From Pseudomonas syringae (GTDB taxonomy: Bacteria; Pseudomonadota; Gammaproteobacteria; Pseudomonadales; Pseudomonadaceae), in assembly GCF_023278085.1 (NCBI RefSeq), contig NZ_CP066265.1, positions 4,412,501-4,476,500 of the forward strand: a DNA stretch of 64,000 nucleotides, read 5' to 3'. Of this stretch, positions 11,322-19,624 are shown one piece after another. The position numbers were made by a program, and so were the translations under genes. The notes under the pieces were generated by a model. The model worked only from the letters and a program-made list of their open reading frames with translations. It was not told the DNA's origin and ran no database searches. The first letter of the stretch is position 1; every line of letters begins with the position of its first letter.

Positions 11322-12860
11322 GTGAGCCAGTCTTTGATTGCAGCCCTGCAGAACCCTGCCCTCTTCCCTCATCCGGTAGAGCATTTCCAGGTCATCGAAA
11401 CGCACATTTCGTGGGTTCTGCTGACCGGTCATTACGCCTACAAAATCAAAAAACCGATGAACTTCGGCTTTCTGGACTTCACCACACTGGCCCTGCGCGA
11501 GCATTTCTGCCGTGAAGAGCTGCGCCTGAATCAGCGCACCACCGACGATCTGTACCTGGAAGTGCTGCCGATTACCGGCTCGCCCGACGCGCCCCAACTG
11601 GGCGACGACGGCGACGTTATCGAGTACGCGCTCAAGATGCGCCAGTTTTCCCAGGACGGTTTGCTGAGTACGCTTCAGGCCAACGGCGAACTGACCACCG
11701 CCCATGTTGACGAGCTGGCGCTTCAGATCGCTGACTTCCACCTCGACTCGCCACGCGTTACCAGCGAAAGCGAGTTGGGGTCGCCTGACAGCGTCATGGC
11801 TCCGGTGATACAGAATTTTGAGCAGATTCGTCCACTAATCAGCGAAAAGTCCGATCTTGATCAGCTTGATGCCCTACAGGCGTGGGCTGAGTCGAGCTTC
11901 GCACGACTCAAGCCCCTGTTGACCCAGCGCAAGGCTGACGGCTTCATCCGCGAGTGCCATGGCGATATCCATCTGGGCAACGCAACCGTGATCGACGGCA
12001 AGGTCGTGCTGTTTGACTGCATCGAATTCAACGAGCCCTTCCGCAAGACGGATGTCTACGCAGACATCGGCTTTCTGGCAATGGACCTTGAAGACCGGGG
12101 CCTGAAATCACTTTCACGGCGTCTGGTCAGCCAATACCTGGAAGTGACCGGCGATTATGAAGGCCTCGAGTTGCTGAACTTCTACAAGGCCTATCGCGCC
12201 ATGGTTCGTGCCAAGGTTGCGCTGTTCAGCCAGGCACCGGACGCCGATGGATTGCAGCGTGCGGCAACGCTGCGCCAGTATCGCAATTACGCCAATCTGG
12301 CCGAAAGCTACAGCGCCATTCCTTCGCCGTTCCTGGCCATCACCCATGGTGTCTCTGCGGTAGGCAAGAGCCACGTGGCCATGCGTCTGGTCGAGTCTCT
12401 CGGCGCTGTGCGTCTGCGCTCCGATATCGAACGCAAACGTCTGTTCGCCAGCCAAGGCACAGAGCTGTATGGCGAGCAGTCCAGCATCACCACCTATGCG
12501 CGCTTGCATGAGCTGGCTGAAAAAACCCTGCGTGCAGGCTTCTCGGTGGTGATCGACGCCACTTATCTCAAGCATGAGCAGCGTGACGCCGCAGCAAAAG
12601 TCGCCGAAATAACCGGTGTGCCGTTCCTGATCATCGACTGCGAAGCGCCACAGGCAGTCATCGCCGGCTGGCTTGCGCAACGTCAGGCACAGAACAACGA
12701 TCCGTCCGACGCAACTCTGGAAGTTATCAAAGCCCAACAAGCCAGTCGCGAACCCCTCGGTGCAGACGAAATCTTGCGCAGCAAGAAGATTGCGACCCAT
12801 GTCAGCAGCGACCTGGACAGTCTTATCGATAACCTGCGCCAGCGCCTGCCAGGGCTGTAA
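11322..12860 (+). CDS. Phosphotransferase-like / P-loop ATPase two-domain protein
   Basis: About 512 residues. The N-terminal half is an aminoglycoside-phosphotransferase-type kinase fold (HGDIHLGNATVIDGKVVLFDCIEF, with the HGDxHxxN catalytic loop). The C-terminal half is a P-loop kinase-like domain with Walker A GVSAVGKSHVA and IDATYLK. The combination is conserved in Proteobacteria as a hypothetical bifunctional protein; the substrate is unknown. I start at GTG 11322 because AAGGA sits seven bases upstream; the longer reading overlaps mrcB's 5' end on the other strand. Confidence 0.85.
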   Translation: MSQSLIAALQNPALFPHPVEHFQVIETHISWVLLTGHYAYKIKKPMNFGFLDFTTLALREHFCREELRLNQRTTDDLYLEVLPITGSPDAPQLGDDGDVIEYALKMRQFSQDGLLSTLQANGELTTAHVDELALQIADFHLDSPRVTSESELGSPDSVMAPVIQNFEQIRPLISEKSDLDQLDALQAWAESSFARLKPLLTQRKADGFIRECHGDIHLGNATVIDGKVVLFDCIEFNEPFRKTDVYADIGFLAMDLEDRGLKSLSRRLVSQYLEVTGDYEGLELLNFYKAYRAMVRAKVALFSQAPDADGLQRAATLRQYRNYANLAESYSAIPSPFLAITHGVSAVGKSHVAMRLVESLGAVRLRSDIERKRLFASQGTELYGEQSSITTYARLHELAEKTLRAGFSVVIDATYLKHEQRDAAAKVAEITGVPFLIIDCEAPQAVIAGWLAQRQAQNNDPSDATLEVIKAQQASREPLGADEILRSKKIATHVSSDLDSLIDNLRQRLPGL

Positions 12861-12965
12861 TACCGACGCATGGCCGTTGAGCAGTTAATGCTTCACGGCC
12901 TCAAGCTGATGGCGATATAGTGGCGTCATAATTCCAACGCAACGCAATCAAACCAAGAGGCCGTC

Positions 12966-13310
12966 ATGAGCCAGCCCAAACAGATCGACTCACCGCTTTA
13001 CATGCTGCTGCGCAAGGAAGATATCGAAGGCTTCAATCAGGAAAAACCGCGAACCGGCACTATCGACATGGTCGGCGGCGATTTCCGTGGGCTGGACCTG
13101 CGCTCGCTGGACACCACAGGTATCGACTTCACTGACGCCTACTTCCGCTCTGCCGACCTGCGCGGACTGGATCTGCGCAATACGCCAATGGAAGGTGCAA
13201 GCATCGCGCACGCACAGATATCAGGCGTCTTTTTCCCGCCCGAACTGTCCGCCGACGAGATCTTGATGTCCGTCAATTTCGGTACGCGACTGCGCTATCG
13301 CATTCGTTGA
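12966..13310 (+). CDS. Pentapeptide-repeat protein
   Basis: 114 residues with A(D/N)LxX-type repeats in the middle (FRGLDLRSLDTTGIDFTDAY, FRSADLRGLDLRNTPMEGAS), enough for about two turns of a right-handed beta helix. AAGAGG precedes the ATG. It is cytosolic by sequence. Short proteins of this kind are common in pseudomonads and have no assigned function. Confidence 0.8.
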   Translation: MSQPKQIDSPLYMLLRKEDIEGFNQEKPRTGTIDMVGGDFRGLDLRSLDTTGIDFTDAYFRSADLRGLDLRNTPMEGASIAHAQISGVFFPPELSADEILMSVNFGTRLRYRIR

Positions 13311-13472
13311 ATCTCCGATCGCTCTAGCCTGCATGCGCCCTGCATGTGGGACCGGTGAGATATTGCCAGTTACCGCTTCATCCCTCATGACGCTGCCGCC
13401 TGCGCGGCTCTGTCGATTCTCTGTATCGAAACCCCTGCACCGGCTCGACTGAGGCCCGGCAAAAAAGACCTG

Positions 13473-13505
13473 TTGACTTACAAATGAGAATAGTTATGAT
13501 TATCA
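13473..13505 (+). promoter_or_regulatory. Fur-controlled promoter of the PrrF-like sRNA
   Basis: TTGACT at 13473-13478 and TATGAT at 13495-13500 with a 16-bp spacer form a sigma70 promoter. A Fur-box-like run of three hexamers (GAGAAT AGTTAT GATTAT, about 13486-13503) covers the -10, where Fur-Fe2+ would block RNA polymerase. Fit to the Fur consensus is good but not perfect. Confidence 0.78.
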
Positions 13506-13506
13506 C

Positions 13507-13618
13507 ATCCGGTCGCGAGACTGGACGGTAGCCTGAAAGACCTTGGTTCGGACTTTCAGATTATCTCCTCATCAGGCTAATCACGGTTTTTGACCCGGCT
13601 TTTTGCCGGGTCTTTTTT
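13507..13618 (+). ncRNA. prrF: PrrF-family iron-responsive small RNA
   Basis: About 110 nt between a Fur-boxed promoter and a strong intrinsic terminator, with no open frame. The single-stranded core CTCCTCATCAGGCTAATCAC (13565-13584) is the conserved PrrF segment as I recall it, the part that pairs with mRNAs of iron-using proteins such as sodB. The 5' part can form a GGTCGCGAGACTGGAC-type stem. PrrF RNAs are made when iron is short and, with Hfq, repress non-essential iron proteins. Pseudomonads usually carry two copies; only one is in this window. The ends are estimated to a few bases. Confidence 0.85.
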
Positions 13619-13619
13619 T
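13592..13619 (+). terminator. Rho-independent terminator of the PrrF-like sRNA
   Basis: GACCCGGC, a T5 loop, GCCGGGTC, then a seven-T tract. It is a textbook intrinsic terminator and also faces the end of deoC on the other strand. Confidence 0.9.
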
Positions 13620-13643
13620 GCCCGCCTGAAAGCAGCAAACACG

Positions 13644-14429
13644 TCAGAAACCGCCGCTGTCACCCGCCACTTCCTGCAGCCCCAGTCGCCCCAGCAGGTC
13701 ATCCAGCAGGCTGGAGCCGCCCAGACGCACGCGCCCGGCATTGACCCACTGCACACCAAACCGTCCGCGAGCCAGCGCGAGGTAAAAGCGTGCCTCGTCG
13801 TACGTGCGAATGCCTCCGGCGACTTTGAAACCGACCTGCCCGCCGACATCAGCGATGGACGCCAGCATGATGCGTGCAGCTTGCGGCGTGACGTGGGTGG
13901 CGGCCTTGCCCGTGCTGCTCTTGATGAAGTTGGCCCCAGAGGCGATTGCATCGCAGCAGGCGGCGTGGATGGTTTGCGAGTCTCGCAGATCACCGGTTTC
14001 AAGGGTCACCGTGAGCGCTACCTGCCCGCCGCACAACGAACTGCACGCTGATATCATATCGATACCGGTTTGCCGATCCCCGCCCAGCAACGCCCGGAAC
14101 GGATAGGCAACGTCGATCTCGTCAGCGCCAGCGATCAGCGCAGCGCGCACTTCGGAAGCCACCGACTCGATATTGCTGCTGCCGTGCGGGAAGTTGACAA
14201 CAGCCACTACCTTGATATCGCGCGCCTGCATCCGGTCAAGCGTGGTGCGCGCCAGACATACGAAGCGCGGCTGAACACAAACTGCCGCGACAGGCCCGAC
14301 GGGCGTCCAGGCCCGCTGGCAGATACCGACAACGCGCTGCTCGGTGTCGTCGATGTTGAGGGCGAAAAGCTCCATCAACCTGATGCCCTGGCGGGCCTGC
14401 CACTCGTCATCCGCAGTCATGTGTTCCAT
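13644..14429 (-). CDS. deoC: Deoxyribose-phosphate aldolase (DERA)
   Basis: 261 residues from ATG 14429. Class I TIM-barrel aldolase: Schiff-base Lys170 in FIKSSTGKAATH, the proton-relay Lys202 in GFKVAGGIRT, and Asp106 in DEIDVAYPFRALL. It splits 2-deoxyribose-5-phosphate into acetaldehyde and glyceraldehyde-3-phosphate. The phosphate-binding end (GGIRT; LGGSSLLDDLLGRLG) is intact. No other deo gene is adjacent. The frame is open to 14510, but the earlier ATG has no better ribosome site. Confidence 0.88.
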   Translation of the reverse strand: MEHMTADDEWQARQGIRLMELFALNIDDTEQRVVGICQRAWTPVGPVAAVCVQPRFVCLARTTLDRMQARDIKVVAVVNFPHGSSNIESVASEVRAALIAGADEIDVAYPFRALLGGDRQTGIDMISACSSLCGGQVALTVTLETGDLRDSQTIHAACCDAIASGANFIKSSTGKAATHVTPQAARIMLASIADVGGQVGFKVAGGIRTYDEARFYLALARGRFGVQWVNAGRVRLGGSSLLDDLLGRLGLQEVAGDSGGF

Positions 14430-14653
14430 GGTGTTCCCGGTTTGAAAGACATGGCAGGACGATATACGGCCTGATAGACCAACAGGTACGGGCAACTCGA
14501 TCCGGGACATGAACTACATAGATATCGGAGAAGTACTACGCCACTTGTGCTGGGATAACGCCGTGACGCTCTTCAAAGCGGCGGCTTGTGGAAGCTGTCA
14601 AACTGAGCGGAGCGTAGTTCAGTAATGGTTGAAAGTCGCCCTCAGGAGGCCCT

Positions 14654-14992
14654 TTGAGAGTTCTTTGCACCTCCAGTCAGTTGCCCGAAGCACACAGTCG
14701 CGGGTTTGAAGTCGGAGAGCACAAGCTGCTGGCGATACGTCGTCAGGGGCAGGTGTTCATCTACCGCAATCGCTGCCCGCATCGCGGCATTGGCCTGGAA
14801 TGGCAGGCGGACCAATTCCTCGACAGCAGCGCCAGCCTGATCCAGTGCGCCACACATGGTGCGTTGTTTCTGATCGAGAACGGCGAATGTGTTGCCGGGC
14901 CGTGCGAAGGTCAGTCTTTGACAGCTATTGGCTGCCGCGAGGATGACCAGGGTATCTGGGTCGAGCTGCCGCAAGATGATGACAGCCATTGA
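14654..14992 (+). CDS. Small Rieske [2Fe-2S] protein
   Basis: 112 residues, a single Rieske domain: CPHRG (about residue 42) and CATHGALF (about residue 66) give the two Cys/two His ligands. This size suits a soluble ferredoxin-like component or NirD-like protein, but no partner oxygenase or reductase is nearby. Initiation appears to be at TTG 14654, supported by a perfect AGGAGG four bases upstream. Confidence 0.85.
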   Translation: MRVLCTSSQLPEAHSRGFEVGEHKLLAIRRQGQVFIYRNRCPHRGIGLEWQADQFLDSSASLIQCATHGALFLIENGECVAGPCEGQSLTAIGCREDDQGIWVELPQDDDSH

Positions 14993-15007
14993 ATACCCTT
15001 CACGCGC

Positions 15008-15277
15008 CTAGGGTCTATTCCCGTTTCATCGCGGCCGCGTCGGAGTCTGTTTTGCCGCGAGGCAAGGCAGGAGACACGTGGTTTGGTTGTTCCAAATGAG
15101 TGTCGAGTAACGCAGCCTCGCGGCAAAACAGGCCCGACCCTTCGGGTTGCGTGCCAAATCTCGCCATGCGTCGTTGCAGGACTTGAAAAGGGAACAACCA
15201 TTCTCTACGTCCTGCGCCTAGCCTGGCGAGATTTGGCCCAGCAACGCGGCTCGCACTGAAACGGGAACAGACCCTAG
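15008..15277. repeat. 270-bp palindromic repeat element (MITE-like) between the Rieske gene and sfsA
   Basis: Outer inverted repeats of 21 bp (15008-15028 and 15257-15277; CTAGGGTCT..., one mismatch) enclose two further stems: a perfect 17-bp pair (15047-15063 with 15115-15131) and a perfect 14-bp pair (15153-15166 with 15224-15237). The second stem contains an inner 7-bp pair (GCAGGAC 15176-15182, GTCCTGC 15209-15215). The whole can fold as a cloverleaf. There is no coding capacity. The right end supplies the TAG stop of sfsA. It looks like a non-autonomous mobile element. Confidence 0.75.
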
Positions 15278-15987
15278 TCCAGCCACTGCACCTGCAACGG
15301 TCGGTCAATGTAGACCTGCTCCGGCGTCAGTTGCACGCCATAAGCCAGAATCTGCACACCTGCGTCAACCGCTTCCCGCAATGCAGACGCGTAGGCGGGA
15401 TCGATTTCCTTCGCCGGACGCACAGCCTCGACGCCGGTCAGGTTGACGCAATACAACAACACGGCACGCACACCTGCACGCGCCAGCGTCGCCAGCTCCC
15501 GCAGGTGCCGGGCACCCCGCTGGGTGACCGCATCGGGGAACGCCGCCACCGCAGAATCATCGAACCCCAAGGTGACACTCTTCACTTCCAGGTACAGGTG
15601 GCCCTCCGGGTATTCCAGGCGAAAGTCCACCCGGCTTTTTTCCTGCCCGTAGGCCACCTCGCGCTTGAGCGCTGTAAAGCCATTGAGCTCGCTGATGACG
15701 CCACCGCGCAGCGCCTCCTCAACGAGCGTATTGGCGCGCCCGGTATTGATGCAGGCCAGACGACCCTGTGGCGTTTCGCTGATTTCCCAAGTGCCCGGCA
15801 GCTTGCGTTTGGGGTCATTCGAACGACTGAACCACACGCGCCCGCCAGGCATCATGCAATTGAGCATCGAACCGGTGTTGGGGCAATGAATGGTCAGCCG
15901 TTCGCCGCTGTCGGTTTCGATATCAGCCAGAAAGCGCTTGTAACGAATCAGCAGGCGGCCTTGCTCAAGTTCCGGAGTAAAGCGCAT
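15274..15987 (-). CDS. sfsA: SfsA family protein (DNA/RNA-associated, sugar fermentation stimulation)
   Basis: 237 residues with the family's features: [22 protein letters not shown] at the start (an OB-like N-terminal domain), CPNTGSM, and the nuclease-like core [23 protein letters not shown] with Asp/Glu/Lys arranged as in PD-(D/E)XK enzymes. The biological role is unclear. The ATG overlaps the aminotransferase stop by one base (TGATG). The stop codon lies within the inverted-repeat end of the element at 15008-15277. Confidence 0.9.
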   Translation of the reverse strand: MRFTPELEQGRLLIRYKRFLADIETDSGERLTIHCPNTGSMLNCMMPGGRVWFSRSNDPKRKLPGTWEISETPQGRLACINTGRANTLVEEALRGGVISELNGFTALKREVAYGQEKSRVDFRLEYPEGHLYLEVKSVTLGFDDSAVAAFPDAVTQRGARHLRELATLARAGVRAVLLYCVNLTGVEAVRPAKEIDPAYASALREAVDAGVQILAYGVQLTPEQVYIDRPLQVQWLD

Positions 15988-17159
15988 CAGGCGTTCCAGC
16001 TGCGCAGACCGCGAGCGATGCGCTCAACGGCCTGCTCCAGGCGCGGCAGGCTCTGCGTGTAAGCGAAACGCACATGATGCCCCGCCAGATGGCGGCCGAA
16101 GTCCAGCCCAGGGGTGAAGGCCACATGCTCGGTTTCCAGAAAATGCCGACAAAACGCGAAGGCGTCACCGCCAAAGGCAGAAATGTCGGCGTACAGATAA
16201 AAAGCACCTTCCGGCTCGACAGCGATGCCAAAACCCAACGTCCGCAAAGCAGGCAGCAGAAAGTCACGACGGCGGCCAAACTCGGCACGACGCTGCTCGA
16301 GGATGGCCAGCGTTTGTGGCTCGAAACAGGCCAGCGCGGCATATTGCGCCATGCTCGGTGCGCTGATGTAGAGGTTCTGCGCCAGCTTTTCCAGCTCAGC
16401 CACCGCATCGAGCGGCGCAACCAGCCAGCCCAGCCGCCAACCTGTCATGCCGAAATACTTTGAAAAACTATTCAGCACGAAGGCGTCGTTATCCACCTCC
16501 AGCACGCTGCCGGCCTCAACGCCATAGGTCAGGCCGTGGTAGATCTCGTCCACCACAAAATGCCCGTTGCGCGCCTTCAGCGCCTGGGACAACGCTGCCA
16601 GCTCATCACGCTGCAACAGCGTACCTGTAGGGTTGGCCGGCGATGCGACCAATGCCCCGACGCTATTATGGCTCCAGTGGGCAGCCACTAATTCGGGCGT
16701 CAGTTGATAACGCTCCTGCGGCCCGACCGGGACCAGTTGCGCTTCGCCTTCAACCAGACGCAGAAAATGTCGATTGCACGGATAGCCAGGATCGGCCAGC
16801 AACCAGTGCTTGCCAGGATCGACCAGCAGACTGCTGGCGAGCAACAACGCCCCTGAACCTCCCGGGGTGACCAGAATTCGCTGCGGATCGATGTCGAGCC
16901 CGTAGCGCTGGGCGTAAAAACCGGCGATGGCTTCACGCAGTTGCGGCAGGCCACGGGCTGCGGTGTAGCGGGTCTTGCCGTCAGCCAGCGCCGCCTGCCC
17001 CGCCTTGATGATCGGTTCTGCGGTCGTGAAGTCGGGTTCGCCGATTTCCAGGTGGATGACATCATGGCCCGCCGCCTGCAATTCATTCGCCCGCGCCAGC
17101 AGCGCCATGACATGGAAAGGTTCGATGGCGCGACTGCGTGCGCTGTAAGGCTGAGCCAT
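15987..17159 (-). CDS. PLP-dependent aminotransferase, class I fold
   Basis: 390 residues with [18 protein letters not shown], containing the PLP-binding lysine, ASPANPTG for cofactor binding and the C-terminal Arg segment ([14 protein letters not shown]) for the substrate carboxylate. It most resembles the aspartate/alanine aminotransferase group; the amino-acid substrate cannot be read from sequence. AGGAAGACCC precedes the ATG. It is translationally coupled to sfsA. Confidence 0.88.
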   Translation of the reverse strand: MAQPYSARSRAIEPFHVMALLARANELQAAGHDVIHLEIGEPDFTTAEPIIKAGQAALADGKTRYTAARGLPQLREAIAGFYAQRYGLDIDPQRILVTPGGSGALLLASSLLVDPGKHWLLADPGYPCNRHFLRLVEGEAQLVPVGPQERYQLTPELVAAHWSHNSVGALVASPANPTGTLLQRDELAALSQALKARNGHFVVDEIYHGLTYGVEAGSVLEVDNDAFVLNSFSKYFGMTGWRLGWLVAPLDAVAELEKLAQNLYISAPSMAQYAALACFEPQTLAILEQRRAEFGRRRDFLLPALRTLGFGIAVEPEGAFYLYADISAFGGDAFAFCRHFLETEHVAFTPGLDFGRHLAGHHVRFAYTQSLPRLEQAVERIARGLRSWNA

Positions 17160-17508
17160 GGGTCTTCCTTATAGTGAAGCGGGGGCAAAATATGATTGTC
17201 ATGACAGCGAGGCATGATTCTACCTGACCACCCGACTGCCACGCCTTTAAAGGCTCGCCTGTGGCGGTATGCGGATGCCGGACAAAAGAAAAGTACGACG
17301 ATGCCAAGCAGCCAGAGTTCATTTATAGACGGGGTTGTTTAGCAAGGGCCAGCTGTGTAGGCCCATTGCGCCATCATGCTCGACAACCGGGAGTAGCGCA
17401 CTCCGATTTGATCTGGTAAGTTCGCCCGCTTGCAGTTGCAGGGCCGACCGGTGTCGGTGATGGAACAATCCTGCACAACGGATTAGAAGAGTGAGAGGCG
17501 GTCCAGAC
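17160..17508. other. Divergent intergenic region between the aminotransferase and dksA
   Basis: About 350 bases without a supported gene. It must hold the promoters of both divergent units. I see no clear consensus promoter, operator or RNA structure. GAGAGG at 17494-17499 is the dksA ribosome site. Confidence 0.4.
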
Positions 17509-17949
17509 ATGCCCACCCAAGAGAACCAACAAAGCAAGCCAATCAGCGGCTTTGAACCCTACGTGCAAACGAAGGGCGAAGAGTACATGGGCGAGTCCAT
17601 GCGCTTGCATTTCACCAAGATCCTGAACAAATGGAAGCAGGACTTGATGAAAGAGGTCGACCGCACGGTTGACCACATGAAGGACGAAGCTGCAAATTTC
17701 CCTGATCCGGCCGACCGTGCCAGCCAGGAAGAGGAGTTCAGCCTTGAGCTTCGTGCCCGTGATCGTGAGCGCAAATTGATCAAGAAGATCGACAAGACGC
17801 TGCAACTGATCAAGGACGAGGAATATGGCTGGTGTGAATCGTGCGGCGTAGAGATCGGTATCCGCCGCCTTGAGGCACGCCCGACGGCTGACCAGTGCGT
17901 CGACTGCAAGACGCTTGCAGAAATCAAGGAAAAACAGGTCGGCAAATGA
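17509..17949 (+). CDS. dksA: RNA polymerase-binding transcription factor DksA
   Basis: 146 residues. A coiled-coil hairpin in the middle, with the acidic tip DPADRAS, reaches into the RNA polymerase secondary channel. It is followed by a C4 zinc finger, CESCGVEIGIRRLEARPTADQCVDC (Cys-x2-Cys-x17-Cys-x2-Cys). With ppGpp it mediates the stringent response, including repression of rRNA promoters such as those at the left of this window. I use ATG 17509 with GAGAGG upstream rather than GTG 17491. Confidence 0.96.
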   Translation: MPTQENQQSKPISGFEPYVQTKGEEYMGESMRLHFTKILNKWKQDLMKEVDRTVDHMKDEAANFPDPADRASQEEEFSLELRARDRERKLIKKIDKTLQLIKDEEYGWCESCGVEIGIRRLEARPTADQCVDCKTLAEIKEKQVGK

Positions 17950-17970
17950 CCTGAGGCTGGCCTTGAACTG

Positions 17971-17997
17971 AAAAAAGACGCTTCGGCGTCTTTTTTT
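17971..17997 (+). terminator. Rho-independent terminator of dksA
   Basis: AAAAAAGACGC, TTCG tetraloop, GCGTCTTTTTTT. A strong intrinsic terminator 21 nt after the dksA stop, which would uncouple dksA from gluQ. Confidence 0.9.
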
Positions 17998-17999
17998 GT

Positions 18000-18461
18000 G
18001 CCTGCCCGAATCACGACGATAGTCCAAGTACCCTATTTCCGGAGGCTGTACCGGCCTCTTATTGATCGTGCCAATGCTCCGCGTTGGCACGCCTTTCGTG
18101 ACGCTCCGCGTCACACACATCAGCAGTCTGGCGCGGTATCAAGCGCAGCGGAGTCTCAGGCTTTAGTGCTGCCTTTACCTCGGGCCGGGTTGAGTGATGC
18201 GCCATGGCTGCAATGTGACGCAGAGCGTCACGAAATGCATTACCACGCGGAGCGTGGGAACGAGAGGTGTCTGGGCGCGAGCGTGGGAACGAGAAGAATT
18301 AACGCGTTATTTCCGGAGGCTGTACCGGCCTCTTCGCGAGCAAGCTCGCTCCCACGGCCTGCGGCCAGAATCAAAAGCGGATTTGTGTATGACGCTGAGC
18401 CCTGCGCGTAATACTGCGTTTCGCTTGCTCGCTCACGCTCGCCCCCCTTAACATCCCGGCC
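18000..18461. repeat. Cluster of short palindromic repeats between dksA and gluQ
   Basis: No gene is supported here. A direct repeat, TTCCGGAGGCTGTACCGGCC, occurs near 18038 and near 18310. Short palindromes of the GTGACGC-AGA-GCGTCAC and CCACGC-GGA-GCGTGGG type occur near 18215-18275, with a second GCGTGGGAACGAGA copy near 18281. A REP core, TTCGCGAGCAAGCTCGCTCC, lies near 18333. The flank CGGCCAGAATCAAAAGCG (about 18362) is shared in inverted form with the REP flank near 30498, which marks a mosaic repeat family. Confidence 0.7.
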
Positions 18462-19349
18462 ATGAAAAAACCGGCCTATATCGGGCGCTTTGCGCCGACT
18501 CCCAGTGGTTATCTGCATTTCGGCTCGCTGGTCGCAGCGCTCGCGTCGTATCTGGATGCGCGGGCGGTGGGTGGGCAGTGGTTGTTGCGCATGGAAGATC
18601 TCGACCCGCCTCGCGAAGTGCCGGGTGCACAAACCGCGATTCTCGACACCCTGGAGCGTTATGGTTTCGAATGGGACGGCGAGATGGTTCGCCAGAGCGA
18701 GCGTCATGATGCCTATGCTGAAATCATCCAGCGCTGGTTCAACCATGGCCTGGCGTACGCGTGCACCTGCTCGCGCAAGCAGCTTGAGTCGTTTCAGGGT
18801 ATCTACCCGGGGTTCTGTCGCGATGCCGGACACGCACCGGACAATGCAGCCATCCGCATTCGCGTACCCGAGCTGGAATACCGTTTCGAAGACCGGGTGC
18901 AGGGTACGTTTCGCATGCATCTGGGTCGTGAGAGTGGCGATTTTGTGATTCGCAGGCGTGACGGGCTTTACGCCTATCAGCTCGCGGTAGTCATTGATGA
19001 CGCCTGGCAAGGCATCACCGACATCGTGCGCGGCGCCGATCTGCTGGACTCGACACCTCGGCATCTGTATTTGCAGGAACTGTTGGGCCTGCCTCAGCCG
19101 CGCTACCTGCATGTACCGTTGATCACCCAGCCCGACGGCCACAAACTCGGCAAATCCTATCGTTCCCCGCCGCTGCCGGCTGATCAGGCGACACCGCTGT
19201 TGCTGCGGGCCCTGCGCGCGCTGGGCCAGCCCGTCGAGGCGCACATGGCCGAGGGCACAGCGCAGGAAGTGCTGGCCTGGGGTATCGAGCACTGGAACGC
19301 CGACCTGATCCCCAGGCTGCGCACGATTGAAGAAGCCCGGATAGACTGA
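18462..19349 (+). CDS. gluQ: Glutamyl-Q tRNA(Asp) synthetase
   Basis: 295 residues, a truncated GluRS catalytic domain lacking the anticodon-binding part. It has the class I signatures (RFAPTPSGYLHFGS as HIGH, KLGKS as KMSKS) and a zinc site (CTCSRKQL...YPGFC). It attaches glutamate to queuosine at the wobble base of tRNA-Asp. It commonly follows dksA in gammaproteobacteria; here the pair is separated by a terminator and a repeat cluster, and no good ribosome site precedes the ATG. Confidence 0.94.
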   Translation: MKKPAYIGRFAPTPSGYLHFGSLVAALASYLDARAVGGQWLLRMEDLDPPREVPGAQTAILDTLERYGFEWDGEMVRQSERHDAYAEIIQRWFNHGLAYACTCSRKQLESFQGIYPGFCRDAGHAPDNAAIRIRVPELEYRFEDRVQGTFRMHLGRESGDFVIRRRDGLYAYQLAVVIDDAWQGITDIVRGADLLDSTPRHLYLQELLGLPQPRYLHVPLITQPDGHKLGKSYRSPPLPADQATPLLLRALRALGQPVEAHMAEGTAQEVLAWGIEHWNADLIPRLRTIEEARID

Positions 19350-19447
19350 TCCAGAGCGGTCGCCGAAAACTGCGACTTATGGATGCTTGCAGGTTATCGG
19401 GCATCCGTTAACATGCCGCTCCTCATCTACCAGCGCAGGGAGACCAG

Positions 19448-19624
19448 ATGTACATATACCGGTTGGTTTTGCTTCTGGTGGTAGGCATCTACCTGTTCTC
19501 CCCGGCCATCATGGACTGGTGGATCGACGCAACCGGCGCCTGGTATCGGCCGTACATGCTGTGGCTGATTCTGATCGTGGTGACGTTCATTCTGCAGAGC
19601 CAGCGAGATGCCGATGAGCTTTAG
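19448..19624 (+). CDS. cbrX: CbrX-like small membrane protein upstream of cbrA
   Basis: 58 residues, MYIYRLVLLLVVGIYLFSPA then two further hydrophobic stretches (WWIDATGAWYRPYML; WLILIVVTFILQ) and a charged tail QSQRDADEL, so one to two membrane segments. AGGGAGACCAG precedes the ATG. Its last 17 bases overlap the start of cbrA, suggesting translational coupling. I recall a small gene cbrX at this position in P. putida; the name is assigned from position and size. Confidence 0.78.
   Translation: MYIYRLVLLLVVGIYLFSPAIMDWWIDATGAWYRPYMLWLILIVVTFILQSQRDADEL

Noticed and set aside
14510..14626. 38-codon plus-strand frame before the Rieske gene (MNYIDIGEV...)
   Set aside because: No ribosome site of note and no recognisable family; kept only as a possibility.
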